NCBI GenBank assembly: GCA_014323785.1 | Contig: JACONJ010000007.1 | Coordinates: forward strand, 1-64,000 | Length of the DNA: 64,000 nucleotides | Source: Paracoccaceae bacterium | GTDB lineage: Bacteria > Pseudomonadota > Alphaproteobacteria > Rhodobacterales > Rhodobacteraceae | Reading direction: 5' to 3' | Part shown: positions 36,713-47,921 of the stretch, one piece after another | Layout: each line of letters begins with the position of its first letter | Numbering within the stretch: position 1 is the stretch's first letter | The notes under the pieces: generated by a model | Database searches by the model: none | What the model saw: the letters and a program-made list of their open reading frames with translations, nothing else | Told to the model about the DNA's origin: nothing | Position numbers and translations under genes: made by a program

Positions 36713-37059
36713 GGTTGTTTCCCAGGTAACAGGTTCCGGCCCATACACCAGACCGCGGTGTGTGCCAAGGGGCAAAGCCTTTTGCAAAAAGTCCCGAACA
36801 GATTCTCGAGAATCTGTTTACGCGCGCGGCTGCAATCCACAATGGCCGGGTAGATTTGCGACCAACGGCGTTATGTCTACACCCTGAATGCGCTGGACGT
36901 GGCCTGAACGGTCTGCATTGCCCCCTGGGGCCACTCTGATAACGGCCTTGTCCCGTGTCACCTGACGCCGGGCTGGTTTCACCCTTGAACAACCAGCTTG
37001 CATCCTGCCCGGTGGCGCGATTGTATGGGGTACCGCGAAATCATGCAGGATTCGGGCGG
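36713..37059. other. Divergent promoter region between suhB and the thioesterase gene
   Basis: About 350 bases with no supported gene. A plus-strand frame continuous with the thioesterase stays open back to 36955, but those 35 codons show no family similarity. A short inverted element TTCTCGAGAATC lies near 36803-36814 but has no recognised role. Confidence 0.4.
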
Positions 37060-37572
37060 ATGCAGCCTCAAGGATACCCCGGTTCGGTGGAAGAGCTCGC
37101 CACGCACGACCAGCTCCTCTCCATGTCCGGGCTGGCCTTCATGCAGGCGATGCTGCGGGGCGAACTCCCCCTGCCGCCGATTTCAAAAACGATGGGCTAT
37201 CGGCTGGATACGGTCGAGGATGGGCATGTCATCTTTCGCGGCACTCCGGAATTTCCGCATCTCAACCCGATGCGGGGCGTTCATGGCGGCTGGTACGGGA
37301 CGCTGCTGGACAGTGCCATGGCCTGTGCGGTAATGACCAAACTGCCCCAGGGGGCCGTCTATACAACGCTGGAATACAAGATAAATATCACGCGGGCACT
37401 GCCGGAAGGCATGGAAATCCTGTCCAAGGGCGTGGTATCCCACGCTGGCTGGTCCAGTGGCGTGGCCGAGGGCACAATCAGGGGTGCGGCGGACGGGCGG
37501 CTTTATGCCACTGGCTCAACCACATGTTTGATCATGAATGTGTGCGATGCTGCATCATCCGGTTTGAATTGA
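37060..37572 (+). CDS. PaaI-family hotdog thioesterase
   Basis: A 170-residue hotdog-fold protein with the active-site helix HGGWYGTLLDSAMACAV and the strand AVYTTLEYKINITRALPEG, as in PaaI/YdiI-type acyl-CoA thioesterases. The substrate acyl-CoA is not predictable. ATG 37060 is selected as the first Met before the conserved region, though its ribosome site is weak. It lies 55 bases upstream of argD on the same strand. Confidence 0.88.
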   Translation: MQPQGYPGSVEELATHDQLLSMSGLAFMQAMLRGELPLPPISKTMGYRLDTVEDGHVIFRGTPEFPHLNPMRGVHGGWYGTLLDSAMACAVMTKLPQGAVYTTLEYKINITRALPEGMEILSKGVVSHAGWSSGVAEGTIRGAADGRLYATGSTTCLIMNVCDAASSGLN

Positions 37573-37627
37573 CTGGGGTGTGCTGTTCCGGTAGTCTGGA
37601 TTTTTTGCACCCCCAACGGAGATGGCC

Positions 37628-38824
37628 ATGATTTCCCCGGTCTTGCCCAGCTATGCGCGCGCTGACCTCTCCTTTGTTACGGGCAAGGGGGCCTGGCTGA
37701 TCACGGCGGATGGGCGGCGTTTTCTGGATTTTGGCGGTGGTATCGCGGTGATGGCACTTGGCCATGGCCACCCGGTGCTGGTGCAGGCCCTGAAGGATCA
37801 GGCCGGGAAACTGTGGCACACATCAAACCTTTACACTGTGCCGGAACAGCAGGAATTGGCCGCAAAACTGGTCGAACACACCTTTGCCGACACCACGTTC
37901 TTTTGCAACTCGGGCACGGAAGCAGGCGAGTTGGCGGTAAAGATGGCCCGCAAATACTGGCATGCGCATGGCCAGCCCGAACGTACGACCGTGCTGTGCT
38001 TCAAAGGCGCGTTCCACGGGCGTTCCATCGGAATGATCTCGGCCGCCGGGGCGGAGAAGCTGGTAAAGGGCTTCGGCCCCCTGGCCCCCGGATTCGAACA
38101 CCTGCCCTTTGGCGATCATGACGCCCTGCGCACGGCCGCGGCGCGTCCCGATGTGGGGGCGATCATGCTGGAACCCGTGCAGGGTGAAAGCGGCATCAAA
38201 CCGGTTCCGGATCACTGCCTCAAGGGCTTGCGGGATTTATGCGATGCGTATGGGCTGCTTCTGATCCTGGATGAGATCCAATGCGGCATGGGGCGCACCG
38301 GCAGGCTGTTCGCGCACGAATGGGCCGGGATTGCCCCCGATATCATGATGATCGCCAAGGGCATCGGCGGTGGCTTTCCCATCGGTGCACTTCTGGCGAC
38401 CGAGGCTGCGGCGGTCGGCATGACGCCGGGCACCCATGGGTCCACCTATGGCGGCAATCCGCTTGGCTGTGCCGTGGCATCGGCAGTGATGGATGAGATC
38501 ACGCGCGACGGGTTCCTGGACGATGTGAACCGCCGTGCGGGTTTGCTTCGGCAAAAGGCCGAGGGGCTGGTTGCCAGCCACCCGGATGTTTTCGAAGCCG
38601 TGCGGGGGGCGGGCTTTATGCTGGGGCTTGTGTGCAGGAAACCCAATCTTGATGTGATCAACGCGGCCTACGCCGAAGAGATGCTGACCGTCCCTGCAGG
38701 CGACAATGTCGTCCGGCTTCTACCGGCTCTGACACTGACCGAAGCCGAGATCGCCGAGGGGGTCGCCCGGCTTGACCGGGCCGCGACCGCACTGTCAGCC
38801 CAGGGTTCATCCGCCGCGGAATGA
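37628..38824 (+). CDS. argD: Acetylornithine aminotransferase
   Basis: A 398-residue class-III PLP aminotransferase: FLDFGGGIAVMALGHGHPVL, NSGTEAGELAVKMARKY, LEPVQGESGIKP, LILDEIQCGMGRTG and the PLP lysine in IMMIAKGIGGGFPIGA. It converts N-acetylglutamate semialdehyde to acetylornithine and probably acts as the succinyl-DAP aminotransferase as well. GGAG at 37618-37621 is best spaced for ATG 37628, two codons after another ATG. Followed 23 bases later by argF, the usual argDF pair. Confidence 0.95.
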   Translation: MISPVLPSYARADLSFVTGKGAWLITADGRRFLDFGGGIAVMALGHGHPVLVQALKDQAGKLWHTSNLYTVPEQQELAAKLVEHTFADTTFFCNSGTEAGELAVKMARKYWHAHGQPERTTVLCFKGAFHGRSIGMISAAGAEKLVKGFGPLAPGFEHLPFGDHDALRTAAARPDVGAIMLEPVQGESGIKPVPDHCLKGLRDLCDAYGLLLILDEIQCGMGRTGRLFAHEWAGIAPDIMMIAKGIGGGFPIGALLATEAAAVGMTPGTHGSTYGGNPLGCAVASAVMDEITRDGFLDDVNRRAGLLRQKAEGLVASHPDVFEAVRGAGFMLGLVCRKPNLDVINAAYAEEMLTVPAGDNVVRLLPALTLTEAEIAEGVARLDRAATALSAQGSSAAE

Positions 38825-38847
38825 TGGCGGACAGCGTGTGACAGACG

Positions 38848-39780
38848 ATGGATATGCCGCATTTTCTGGACATCAACAGGACCGATCCCAAGGCACTGCG
38901 GGGCATGATCGACCAGGCTGGCCAGATGAAATCGGCCCGCGCCGGACGCCCCAGGGGCATGGCCGATGACGAACAGCCGCTTGCAGGCCATATGGTGGCA
39001 CTGATCTTCGAAAAACCCTCTACTAGGACGCGGGTCAGCTTTGACGTGGGGGTGCGGCAGATGGGCGGGCAAACAATGGTTCTGTCCGGCCATGATCTCC
39101 AGCTTGGCCATGGGGAAACCATCGCCGACACCGCCCGGGTTCTCTCACGCTATGTCGATCTGCTTATGCTCCGCACGTTTAATGAGGGTGTTCTGCTGGA
39201 ACTGGCCGAACATGCGACCGTTCCGGTCATCAATGGCTTGACCAACCGTACCCACCCCTGCCAGATCATGGCAGATATCCTGACTTATGAGGAATATCGC
39301 GGCCCCATCGTGGGTAAAAAGGTTGTCTGGGCCGGGGACGGAAATAATGTCTGTGCCAGTTTTCTGCACGCCGCGGGCCAGTTTGGCTTTGACTTCACCT
39401 TTACCGGGCCGGAACCGCTGGATCCAGAGCGTGTGTTCATCGAACAGGCGCGTGAAAAGGGCGTGACCGTAGAGGTCGTGCGAGATCCGTTTCGCGCGGT
39501 CGAGGGGGCCGATCTGGTGGTCACCGACACCTGGGTTTCGATGCATGACAGCCAGTCCATGAAAGAACGGCGGCATAACCAGTTGCGGGGCTATCAGGTG
39601 GGTACGGCGTTGATGTCCCGCGCCAGGCCCGATGCGCTCTTCATGCATTGCCTGCCCGCCCATCGTGAGGATGAGGCAACAAGTGCGGTAATGGATGGCC
39701 CGCATTCAGTTATCTTTGATGAGGCAGAAAACCGGTTGCACGCGCAAAAGGCGATCCTGCGCTGGTGCCTGGGCGTGTGA
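38848..39780 (+). CDS. argF: Ornithine carbamoyltransferase
   Basis: A 310-residue enzyme with the carbamoyl-phosphate loop [11 protein letters not shown] (S58-R62), HPCQIMAD, the ornithine-binding DTWVSMHD region and the catalytic Cys in [11 protein letters not shown]. It makes citrulline from ornithine and carbamoyl phosphate. Downstream of argD in the same operon. Its substrate comes from carB at 42-45 kb. Confidence 0.96.
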   Translation: MDMPHFLDINRTDPKALRGMIDQAGQMKSARAGRPRGMADDEQPLAGHMVALIFEKPSTRTRVSFDVGVRQMGGQTMVLSGHDLQLGHGETIADTARVLSRYVDLLMLRTFNEGVLLELAEHATVPVINGLTNRTHPCQIMADILTYEEYRGPIVGKKVVWAGDGNNVCASFLHAAGQFGFDFTFTGPEPLDPERVFIEQAREKGVTVEVVRDPFRAVEGADLVVTDTWVSMHDSQSMKERRHNQLRGYQVGTALMSRARPDALFMHCLPAHREDEATSAVMDGPHSVIFDEAENRLHAQKAILRWCLGV

Positions 39781-40243
39781 CCTTGCGCACCCTTTCTGCC
39801 TGTGCGGGCGAGCTGTGCATGATCTGACCAGTTCAGCGTACCTGTTCAGACGGCGCACCTGCCGCTACAACTGCCACGCCTCCGGTGTGACTATCACCGC
39901 CGTATGTCACACGCCAACATCCGCGCTATGGACGAGGGTCCGGGCCAGCCGTACGCGCCTGACGCTACAACAGTGCCTTGATGACCACCGGGCAGCGGAT
40001 GGCATCACCCCCCGATCCGGTGCCGGATTTTCGGACCTTTCTTGTGAATGGCGACAGCCTTTGCTGCGAAATTTGCGAATTCACATTTTACGGCTTTACA
40101 AATCCCTGAAGAACGCCCACAATATATTGTATGGGGTCGGCACAAACCGGCAACCAGTAGTCACAACACCCAGCCTGTAGTGGGTATCATGGTCAACAGG
40201 GCCAGGCCCCGCCAAGGCTGCCAAAACTAAAGGGGCTTGGGCA
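39781..40243. other. Non-coding stretch between argF and the YbjN-like gene
   Basis: About 460 bases without a supported gene; codon pattern is lost right after the argF stop. From 40070 the sequence becomes AT-richer and contains a 12-bp perfect palindrome ACAATATATTGT (about 40120-40131) and likely the promoter of the gene at 40244. No tRNA or repeat was seen. Confidence 0.5.
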
Positions 40244-40747
40244 ATGCCACTTTCCAGGCAGTATCCTGAAACCGATGATATTCACCTGATCGACATCGTG
40301 AAGATGATCTCTGCCCGTCACGATTGGGATTTTGACCACGTTGCCGATGATCGGATCGTGATGGCTATTGAGGGGCAATGGCGCACCTATTCGGTGACGC
40401 TGGCCTGGTCGGCCAGTGATGAGATGCTGCGGATGATCTGCACCTTTGATATGAACCCGCCTGCCAGAAGCCTGCCGAAACTCTATGAGGTGCTGAACCT
40501 GGCCAATGACGCATGCTGGGCGGGCACCTTCAGCTATTGGCAGGCGCAGAAACTGATGGTCTATCGCTATGGTCTGGTTCTGGCGGGAGAGCAAATGGCA
40601 AGCGCACGCCAGATCACCCGCATTATCGAAATGGCGATTCTGGTTGCCGAGCGGTATTACCCGGCCTTTCAGCTTGCCTGCTGGGGCAATTCCACAGCAA
40701 AAGAAGCGGTTCAGGTCGCCATTGCAGAGGGTTACGGGCACGCCTGA
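40244..40747 (+). CDS. YbjN domain-containing protein
   Basis: A 167-residue protein (DDIHLIDIVKMISARHDWDF, YSVTLAWSASDEMLRMICTF, LPKLYEVLNLANDACWAGTF) of the YbjN family, whose fold resembles type III secretion chaperones. Its role in alphaproteobacteria is unknown. It immediately precedes proC, a pairing frequent in Rhodobacterales. ATG 40244 follows AAAGGGGCTTGGGC. Confidence 0.9.
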   Translation: MPLSRQYPETDDIHLIDIVKMISARHDWDFDHVADDRIVMAIEGQWRTYSVTLAWSASDEMLRMICTFDMNPPARSLPKLYEVLNLANDACWAGTFSYWQAQKLMVYRYGLVLAGEQMASARQITRIIEMAILVAERYYPAFQLACWGNSTAKEAVQVAIAEGYGHA

Positions 40748-40776
40748 TTTCCCCCGGCATACAGGACGGAGGGGGC

Positions 40777-41589
40777 ATGACACTCGACACAATTACGCGC
40801 GACGGCCTGGTGATGCTGGGCTGTGGCAAGATGGGTACGGCCATGCTGACCAGCTGGCTAAAGCAGGGCATGACTACGGACAGGGTTTGGGTGGTAGACC
40901 CGCAGCCATCGGCCTGGCTGCAGGCGTCCGGTGTTCATCTCAACGCAGAATTACCACCCGATCCGGCGGTTATCCTCGTCGCGGTGAAGCCGCAGATGAT
41001 GGGTCAGGCCCTGCCGCGGATTGCCCGATATGGCGGCGGGGGGAGCCTGGTGATTTCGGTTGCCGCTGGCACCACCATCGCCACGTTTGAGGCCGCGTTG
41101 GGGCCGGGCACGCGGATGATCCGCGCCATGCCGAACACACCCGCGGCAATCGGCAAGGGCCTGACCGCGATCATCGGCAATGCCGCTGCCACCGCCGCCG
41201 ATGGTGCATTGGCCGATGCCCTGTTGCAGGCCGTGGGGCAGGTCGTGCGGCTGGAAACCGAGGATCAAATTGATGCGGTCACTGGTGTCTCCGGCTCTGG
41301 TCCAGCCTATGTTTTCTGCATGATCGACGCTTTGGCGGCGGCTGGCGTGGCGGAAGGATTGCCCGAGGCGATGGCGATGCGCCTGGCCAAGGCCACCGTT
41401 GCGGGGGCTGGTGCGCTTGCAGACACCGCCGCGGACACGCCCGCGCAGTTGCGGATCAATGTCACCTCTCCCAATGGGACCACCCAGGCCGGGTTAGAGG
41501 TTCTGATGGATGAGGCCGCTGGCCTCGCGCCGCTGATCCGCCGCACCGTCGCCGCCGCCGCACATCGCAGCCGGGAGTTGAAGGGATGA
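40777..41589 (+). CDS. proC: Pyrroline-5-carboxylate reductase
   Basis: A 270-residue Rossmann enzyme: MLGCGKMGTAMLTSWL, AVKPQMMGQALP, SVAAGTTIATFE, RAMPNTPAAIGKG and the family signature TGVSGSGPAYVFCMIDALA with downstream TSPNGTTQAGLEVL. It performs the last step of proline synthesis. CGGAGGGGG precedes ATG 40777. The next gene overlaps its stop by four bases (ATGA). Confidence 0.95.
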   Translation: MTLDTITRDGLVMLGCGKMGTAMLTSWLKQGMTTDRVWVVDPQPSAWLQASGVHLNAELPPDPAVILVAVKPQMMGQALPRIARYGGGGSLVISVAAGTTIATFEAALGPGTRMIRAMPNTPAAIGKGLTAIIGNAAATAADGALADALLQAVGQVVRLETEDQIDAVTGVSGSGPAYVFCMIDALAAAGVAEGLPEAMAMRLAKATVAGAGALADTAADTPAQLRINVTSPNGTTQAGLEVLMDEAAGLAPLIRRTVAAAAHRSRELKG

Positions 41590-41927
41590 GCGGGACGATC
41601 AGTTTTGACGACTTCCTGAAGGTCGATATCCGCGTGGGTACCGTCACCCGCGCCGAACCCTTCCCCGAGGCGCATAAGCCTGCGATCAAACTCTGGGTTG
41701 ATTTCGGTGCAACGCTCGGGGTGAAGAAAAGCTCTGCCCAAATCACTGCGCATTACACGCCCGGGGGGTTGATCGGGCGTCAGGTCGTGGCGGTCGTGAA
41801 CTTTCCGCCGCGCCAGATCGGGCCGGTGATGTCCGAGGTTCTGGTCCTTGGCGTTTCCGACCCCGAGGGCGGGATCGTTCTGCTGCAGCCGGACCTGCCG
41901 GTCCAAAACGGTGAACGACTGCATTGA
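41586..41927 (+). CDS. csaA: CsaA-type tRNA-binding domain protein
   Basis: A 113-residue OB-fold protein (FDDFLKVDIRVGTVTRAEPF, KPAIKLWVDFG, AQITAHYTPGGLIGRQVVAV, LGVSDPEGGIVLLQPD) of the EMAP-II/CsaA type, which binds tRNA and has been described as an export chaperone. Translationally coupled to proC by an ATGA overlap. Confidence 0.93.
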   Translation: MSGTISFDDFLKVDIRVGTVTRAEPFPEAHKPAIKLWVDFGATLGVKKSSAQITAHYTPGGLIGRQVVAVVNFPPRQIGPVMSEVLVLGVSDPEGGIVLLQPDLPVQNGERLH

Positions 41928-41928
41928 G

Positions 41929-42072
41929 ATGACGAAACTTCTGATACCCCGCCGCCTGCCTGATAGCATGATGGCCCGGGGCGGGGCCCGGTTCGCCGTC
42001 ACCACGCGCGACACCACAGAGCCAATGCGCCATGACGAATGCGTCGCCGCCCTGGCCAAATATGACGTTTGA
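41929..42072 (+). pseudogene. N-terminal remnant of a 2-hydroxyacid dehydrogenase
   Basis: One base after csaA a 47-codon frame reads MTKLLIPRRLPDSMMARGGA and continues as RFAVTTRDTTEP...CVAALAKYDV then stop. This matches the first strand and helix of D-glycerate/hydroxypyruvate reductases of Rhodobacterales (KLLIPRRLPDAV..RA.ARFDVTVRD), which normally continue for some 270 more residues. The rest, including the NAD fold, is missing: carB starts on the other strand 125 bases on. Likely a deletion relic left in the proC-csaA operon. Confidence 0.7.
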
Positions 42073-42196
42073 GTCCTCAACGATTATGACCATTTGGGGG
42101 TATCATTCGTGGCCGCAAAGGATGTCAGTATTGCGGCCATCGCTTCGTGCCGATGACAACTTATGATGACCATCGTAACCGGCTCGGTTATGTGTG

Positions 42197-45100
42197 TTAC
42201 CCTTGCAAACTTCGCACGTCCAACGCACCCTCGCGCGCGGCTTTCATCGCCAGGGCGGTGGCGTGACTGGCGGCGAGCGTGGTGAAATAGGGAATCTTGT
42301 CATAAAGTGCAACGGTGCGCATGGACCGGCTGTCCTCCACTGCCTGCGTGCCTTCGGTGGTGTTGAACACCAGGCTTACGTGCCCGTCCTGCATTACATC
42401 GACGATGGTGCGCCCGCCCTCATGGGCCTTGTTCACCACATCCGAGGCGACTCCGTGCCTGGCCAGAAACGCTGCCGTGCCGCGGGTGGCCAGGATGCCA
42501 AAGCCCAGATCGATAAGGGTTTGCGCCGTCTCTACCAGTTGCGGGGTTTTGTCGGCATCCTTGATTGACAGGAATACGCGGCCAGCATCGGGCAGGGGTG
42601 TGCCCGCACCCAATTGCGCCTTCAGAAACGCGCGGGGGAAGCTGCGGTCCCAGCCCATCACCTCCCCGGTAGAGCGCATTTCAGGCCCCAGAAGCGTGTC
42701 AACACCGGGAAAGCGGGCAAAGGGCAGGACGGCCTCCTTCACGCTGAACCAGGGGGTGCGGAAATCGGTAAGCGACATCGGATCGCCGGGGATGATCGGC
42801 GTGGCGTCATCCACGGGCTGATGCGGTGCGGCGGCGGGAAAATCGGCGAGCGTCTCACCCGCCATAAGCCGCGCGGCGATTGAGGCAATGGCACTGTCCG
42901 TGGCCTTGGCAACAAAGGGTACAGTGCGAGAGGCGCGCGGATTCACCTCGATCAGGTAGATTTCGCCGTTTTTCACCGCAAATTGCACATTCATCAAGCC
43001 AACCACGTTCAGTGCCCTGGCCAGGGCCCCGGTCTGGCGGATGATTTCGGCCTGAATGTCAGCAGCCAGACTGTGGGGGGGCAGGGAACAGGCACTGTCG
43101 CCCGAATGCACACCCGCCTCCTCGATATGCTGCATGATGCCAGCAACATGAACATCGCGGCCATCGCAAAGCGCATCCACATCAACCTCTGTCGCGCCAT
43201 CCAGATAGCTGTCAAGCAGCACCGGACTGTCACCGGAAACGGCCACGGCATCGCGGATGTAACGGTCGAGCTGGGCGGCATCGCGGACGATCTCCATCGC
43301 CCGCCCGCCAAGAACGTATGACGGGCGAATGACAAGCGGATAGCCCAAGGTATCTGCCGCGTCACGCGCCTGTGCATCGGTAAAGGCGATCGCGTTTTCG
43401 GGTTGTTTCAGCCGCAGCCTGTTCACCAGCTGCTGGAAGCGTTCACGATCTTCGGCAAGGTCAATGGCGTCGGGTGCGGTTCCAAGGATCGGGATACCCG
43501 CATCATGCAGCGCATTGGCCAGTTTCAGGGGCGTCTGACCACCGAATTGCACGATTACGCCCCGGAGTGTGCCGTGTTCCTGCTCAACGCGGAGGATTTC
43601 CAGCACATGTTCCAGCGTCAGAGGTTCAAAATAAAGCCGGTCAGAGGTGTCATAATCCGTCGAGACCGTTTCAGGGTTGCAGTTAACCATAATCGTCTCA
43701 TAGCCCGCATCCGAGAGTGCGAAACAAGCGTGGCAGCAGCAGTAATCGAACTCGATCCCCTGGCCGATCCGGTTCGGACCTCCGCCCAGAATAACAATCT
43801 TTCTGGCAGCAGAGGGCCGCGCCTCACATTCTGCCGCCCCCATCACCGGGGCTTCATAGGTGGAATACAGGTAGGGCGTTTGCGCCTCGAATTCTGCCGC
43901 ACAGGTGTCAATGCGTTTGAACACTGCCGTCACGCCCGCACCGTGCCGGGCGCGGCGAATATCGGCCTCGGCCAGATGGGTCAGCCTGGCCAGACGTGCG
44001 TCGGAAAAGCCCATCATCTTTACGCGCCGGAATGCCTCGGGCGTGGCGGGCATACCGGTTTTGGAGATTCGCGCCTCCTCCTCGATGATCTCGCGGATGC
44101 GGGCCAGAAACCATGGGTCGAACCGGGTGACGGCCTGGATTTCGTCATCGCCCAGCCCGTGGCGCATGGCCTGGGCGATTACGCGCAGCCGGTCGGGGGT
44201 CTGTCGGGACAGGGCCCCGAGGATGGCAGCATTGTCAGGGGCACCGGCAATTCTGATCTCATCAAAACCGGTAAGGCCGGTTTCCAGGCTGACCAGCGCC
44301 TTCTGCATCGACTCGTGGAAGCTGCGGCCGATGGCCATGGCCTCGCCCACGGATTTCATGGCCGTCGTCAGGCAGGGCGTGGTGCCGGGGAATTTCTCAA
44401 AGGCAAAGCGCGGAATTTTGGTGACGACATAATCAATGGCCGGTTCGAAACTTGCCGGTGTGACCCTGGTAATGTCGTTATCGAGTTCATCAAGCGTGTA
44501 GCCCACGGCAAGTTTCGCCGCGATCCTGGCAATGGGGAAGCCAGTGGCCTTCGACGCCAGCGCGGAAGATCGTGAGACGCGCGGATTCATCTCGATCACC
44601 ACCATGCGTCCGTCCGCCGGGTTCACCGCCCATTGCACGTTGGAACCGCCGGTTTCCACCCCGATCTCGCGCAGGACGGCGATCGATCCGTTGCGCATGA
44701 TCTGGTATTCCTTATCGGTCAGCGTAAGCGCGGGGGCCACGGTGATTGAGTCGCCCGTATGTACGCCCATCGGATCGACATTTTCGATGGAACAGACGAT
44801 GATCGCGTTATCGGCCCTGTCGCGCACCACCTCCATTTCATACTCTTTCCAGCCCAGAAGGCTTTCATCAATCAGGATTTGAGAAACAGGCGAAGCATCA
44901 AGGCCGGATTTGCAGATGCGCACATAGGCATCGCGGTGATTGGCCACGCCGCCGCCAGTGCCGCCAAGGGTAAAGGCAGGGCGGATGATGGCGGGCAGCC
45001 CCACATGGTCAAGTGCGGCCATGCACTCTTCCATCGTCCGGGCGATGACGGCTTTGGGGGTTTCCAGGCCAATCCGCTTCATGGCATCGCGAAACAGCCC

Positions 45101-45487
45101 GCGATCCTCGGCCATCTCAATGGCTGGTCGTTTGGCACCGATCATCTTCACCCCGAATGTCGAAAGCGTGCCGCAAGCCTCCAGCGCAAGCGAGGTGTTA
45201 AGGCCGGTCTGCCCGCCCATGGTTGGCAAAAGCGCGTCCGGGCGTTCCTTTTCGATGATCCTGGCAACAACCTCGGGCGTGACCGGCTCAATATAGGTGG
45301 CATCGGCAAGGCCCGGATCAGTCATGATCGTCGCCGGGTTGGAATTAACCAGGATGACGCGGTAGCCCTCTTCCCTTAAGGCTTTGCAGGCTTGTGTGCC
45401 GGAATAGTCAAATTCGCATGCCTGGCCGATAATAATGGGGCCCGCACCGATGATCATGATCGACTGGATGTCGGTTCTTTTCGGCAT
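42197..45487 (-). CDS. carB: Carbamoyl-phosphate synthase large subunit
   Basis: A 1096-residue enzyme with two ATP-grasp halves: [20 protein letters not shown] near residue 12 and [20 protein letters not shown] near 570, substrate loops ([37 protein letters not shown]), and a C-terminal MGS-like allosteric domain from about 960 ([30 protein letters not shown]). It makes carbamoyl phosphate for arginine (argF at 38.8 kb) and pyrimidines. carA is not in the window. No defects seen; length is normal. Confidence 0.97.
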   Translation of the reverse strand: MPKRTDIQSIMIIGAGPIIIGQACEFDYSGTQACKALREEGYRVILVNSNPATIMTDPGLADATYIEPVTPEVVARIIEKERPDALLPTMGGQTGLNTSLALEACGTLSTFGVKMIGAKRPAIEMAEDRGLFRDAMKRIGLETPKAVIARTMEECMAALDHVGLPAIIRPAFTLGGTGGGVANHRDAYVRICKSGLDASPVSQILIDESLLGWKEYEMEVVRDRADNAIIVCSIENVDPMGVHTGDSITVAPALTLTDKEYQIMRNGSIAVLREIGVETGGSNVQWAVNPADGRMVVIEMNPRVSRSSALASKATGFPIARIAAKLAVGYTLDELDNDITRVTPASFEPAIDYVVTKIPRFAFEKFPGTTPCLTTAMKSVGEAMAIGRSFHESMQKALVSLETGLTGFDEIRIAGAPDNAAILGALSRQTPDRLRVIAQAMRHGLGDDEIQAVTRFDPWFLARIREIIEEEARISKTGMPATPEAFRRVKMMGFSDARLARLTHLAEADIRRARHGAGVTAVFKRIDTCAAEFEAQTPYLYSTYEAPVMGAAECEARPSAARKIVILGGGPNRIGQGIEFDYCCCHACFALSDAGYETIMVNCNPETVSTDYDTSDRLYFEPLTLEHVLEILRVEQEHGTLRGVIVQFGGQTPLKLANALHDAGIPILGTAPDAIDLAEDRERFQQLVNRLRLKQPENAIAFTDAQARDAADTLGYPLVIRPSYVLGGRAMEIVRDAAQLDRYIRDAVAVSGDSPVLLDSYLDGATEVDVDALCDGRDVHVAGIMQHIEEAGVHSGDSACSLPPHSLAADIQAEIIRQTGALARALNVVGLMNVQFAVKNGEIYLIEVNPRASRTVPFVAKATDSAIASIAARLMAGETLADFPAAAPHQPVDDATPIIPGDPMSLTDFRTPWFSVKEAVLPFARFPGVDTLLGPEMRSTGEVMGWDRSFPRAFLKAQLGAGTPLPDAGRVFLSIKDADKTPQLVETAQTLIDLGFGILATRGTAAFLARHGVASDVVNKAHEGGRTIVDVMQDGHVSLVFNTTEGTQAVEDSRSMRTVALYDKIPYFTTLAASHATALAMKAAREGALDVRSLQG

Positions 45488-45777
45488 GAAGCGGCCCTTG
45501 GGGTGTCAGGCAAATTGCAGGCGTTATAGGGATCGGGCCGGGGGGACGCAAGCCATAACGGGCGGGGTGCGCCCAAAGGGTTACCAGGTCAGAACTACGG
45601 CCCCCCGGCAGGGATATTTCCGGAACAGGGAAACACGGAGCCTGTGGGCAAATCAACGCAACACAAGCTTGTCCCGCGGTTTGGGGTGCCGGGGGGCGAA
45701 ACAGAATGCCGCGGATGGCAGCACACCGATGCTCCAGGCAGAACGGCGGGGCTATGTTCTGTCACACAATCCTGACG

Positions 45778-46344
45778 TTAGTGGAGGTGAATATCTGCCA
45801 GTCTCGGCCGCATATCAGAAAGAACCTCTGTGGCCACATCGTCCTTGCAACGACGACCGCAGTTTGGACACCTTTGCGACTTTGGCCACAGTTCCTCGGA
45901 CGCTTGATGCCCGAAAACACACGCATACGTTCGAAGCGAATCGGCCCATGCGTCCGAAAGGTTCTTTTCATCATCTTCTCCCCGCATGCCAAAATAGGGA
46001 AAATGATGAAGGAAATAGCCGAAGAGCTTATCGCAATCATCAGCGTATTTTATGGTGTCCAAGATGTGCAGATGCCAGAAGTCATCGACGAAGCAGGAAG
46101 GAACCAGAGGCTTATCCGGGAACTTCCGGCAAAGCTCCAGGTAGCGGCGGTACTCTTCCGCAACCTTATGGACAAAGTCCAAGGTCCATCCGTAACCCTC
46201 TTCCTCGTCCATCGCCTTGACCATAATTGGTTCAAGGTCCAGATCAAAAGGCGAGAAATGCTTATTTTGAGCGGCAGACGCCTGCTTACCGCACTCGAAC
46301 TTCCGGGTATCTGGATGGTCTTCGTGACGCGTTTCATCCATCAT
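45778..46344 (-). CDS. GRDP-like (glycine-rich domain-containing protein-like) protein
   Basis: A 188-residue protein. The core (DLDLEPIMVKAMDEEEGYGW, EYRRYLELCRKFPDKPLVPS, VDDFWHLHILDTIKYADDC, DKLFGYFLHHFPYFGMR) matches the GRDP-like family (PF07173 type), with conserved WH.HI..T..Y..DC and FGxFLHHxP. The C-terminus adds a zinc-ribbon-like CPNCGRRC. GAAGGAGAAGACA precedes ATG 46344; the frame is open another 14 codons upstream. Function is unknown. The flanks (45488-45777 and 46345-46711) are AT-richer and gene-poor, suggesting acquisition. Confidence 0.8.
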   Translation of the reverse strand: MMDETRHEDHPDTRKFECGKQASAAQNKHFSPFDLDLEPIMVKAMDEEEGYGWTLDFVHKVAEEYRRYLELCRKFPDKPLVPSCFVDDFWHLHILDTIKYADDCDKLFGYFLHHFPYFGMRGEDDEKNLSDAWADSLRTYACVFGHQASEELWPKSQRCPNCGRRCKDDVATEVLSDMRPRLADIHLH

Positions 46345-46711
46345 TGTCTTCTCCTTCGTAGACTTTTGGGCGACCCGAATCACCACCGTTATTCATCATC
46401 AACATAAGGGATCCGGGCACCGTTGCAAGAGATATGAGTATTTCTTAAGAAATTTCTTGCGGGCGTCAAAAATTCAGCTTTTGATTTCAGGGAGATAAGC
46501 AAGCCTTGGTAGACGTTTACTTCAAAATTACGAAAAAATGCCCAAGGCAGCAGGCGGGATGCGGAATGTGTGTTGCTGGGCGGAATGCTGCCGGATAGGT
46601 GTCGACCATCGGTGCCCGGCTGGTGCCGGGGGCCAGGATACAGGCCACGCGCACGACAAAGGAAGCCAGCCTCCGCCAGTTGCCCCTAACGCCTCAGCCA
46701 GTCATAACGCC
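46345..46711 (-). promoter_or_regulatory. Upstream region of the GRDP-like gene with promoter and overlapping palindromes
   Basis: No gene is seen in these 367 bases. On the minus strand TTGCAA (46423-46428) and TATGTT (46401-46406) form a promoter with a 16-base spacer. Just upstream (46441-46458) two overlapping perfect 12-bp palindromes, TTTCTTAAGAAA and AAGAAATTTCTT, could be an operator. Confidence 0.45.
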
Positions 46712-47845
<1,134 letters not shown>

Positions 47846-47876
47846 TTATCCGACGCTGATGTTTTGAAGGCAGGAT

Positions 47877-47892
47877 GAGTCAAAAGCGATTC
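47877..47892. promoter_or_regulatory. Pair of GANTC sites upstream of ccrM
   Basis: GAGTC at 47877-47881 and GATTC at 47888-47892 lie 60-80 bases upstream of the ccrM start, in the gap to rnhB. In Caulobacter the ccrM promoter is itself controlled by methylation of GANTC sites, so this pair is a candidate feedback element. Confidence 0.5.
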
Positions 47893-47921
47893 GCGGTCAA
47901 TTTCTTTTTGGGATCAGGATG

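Noticed and set aside
37628-38824. argD as a generic omega-aminotransferase
   Set aside because: Immediate argF neighbour and the ArgD-specific opening (FLDFGGGIAVMALGHGHP) favour acetylornithine aminotransferase.
43403-44575. 390-codon plus-strand open frame
   Set aside because: Antisense to carB, whose two ATP-grasp halves are intact; composition is that of a GC-rich shadow.
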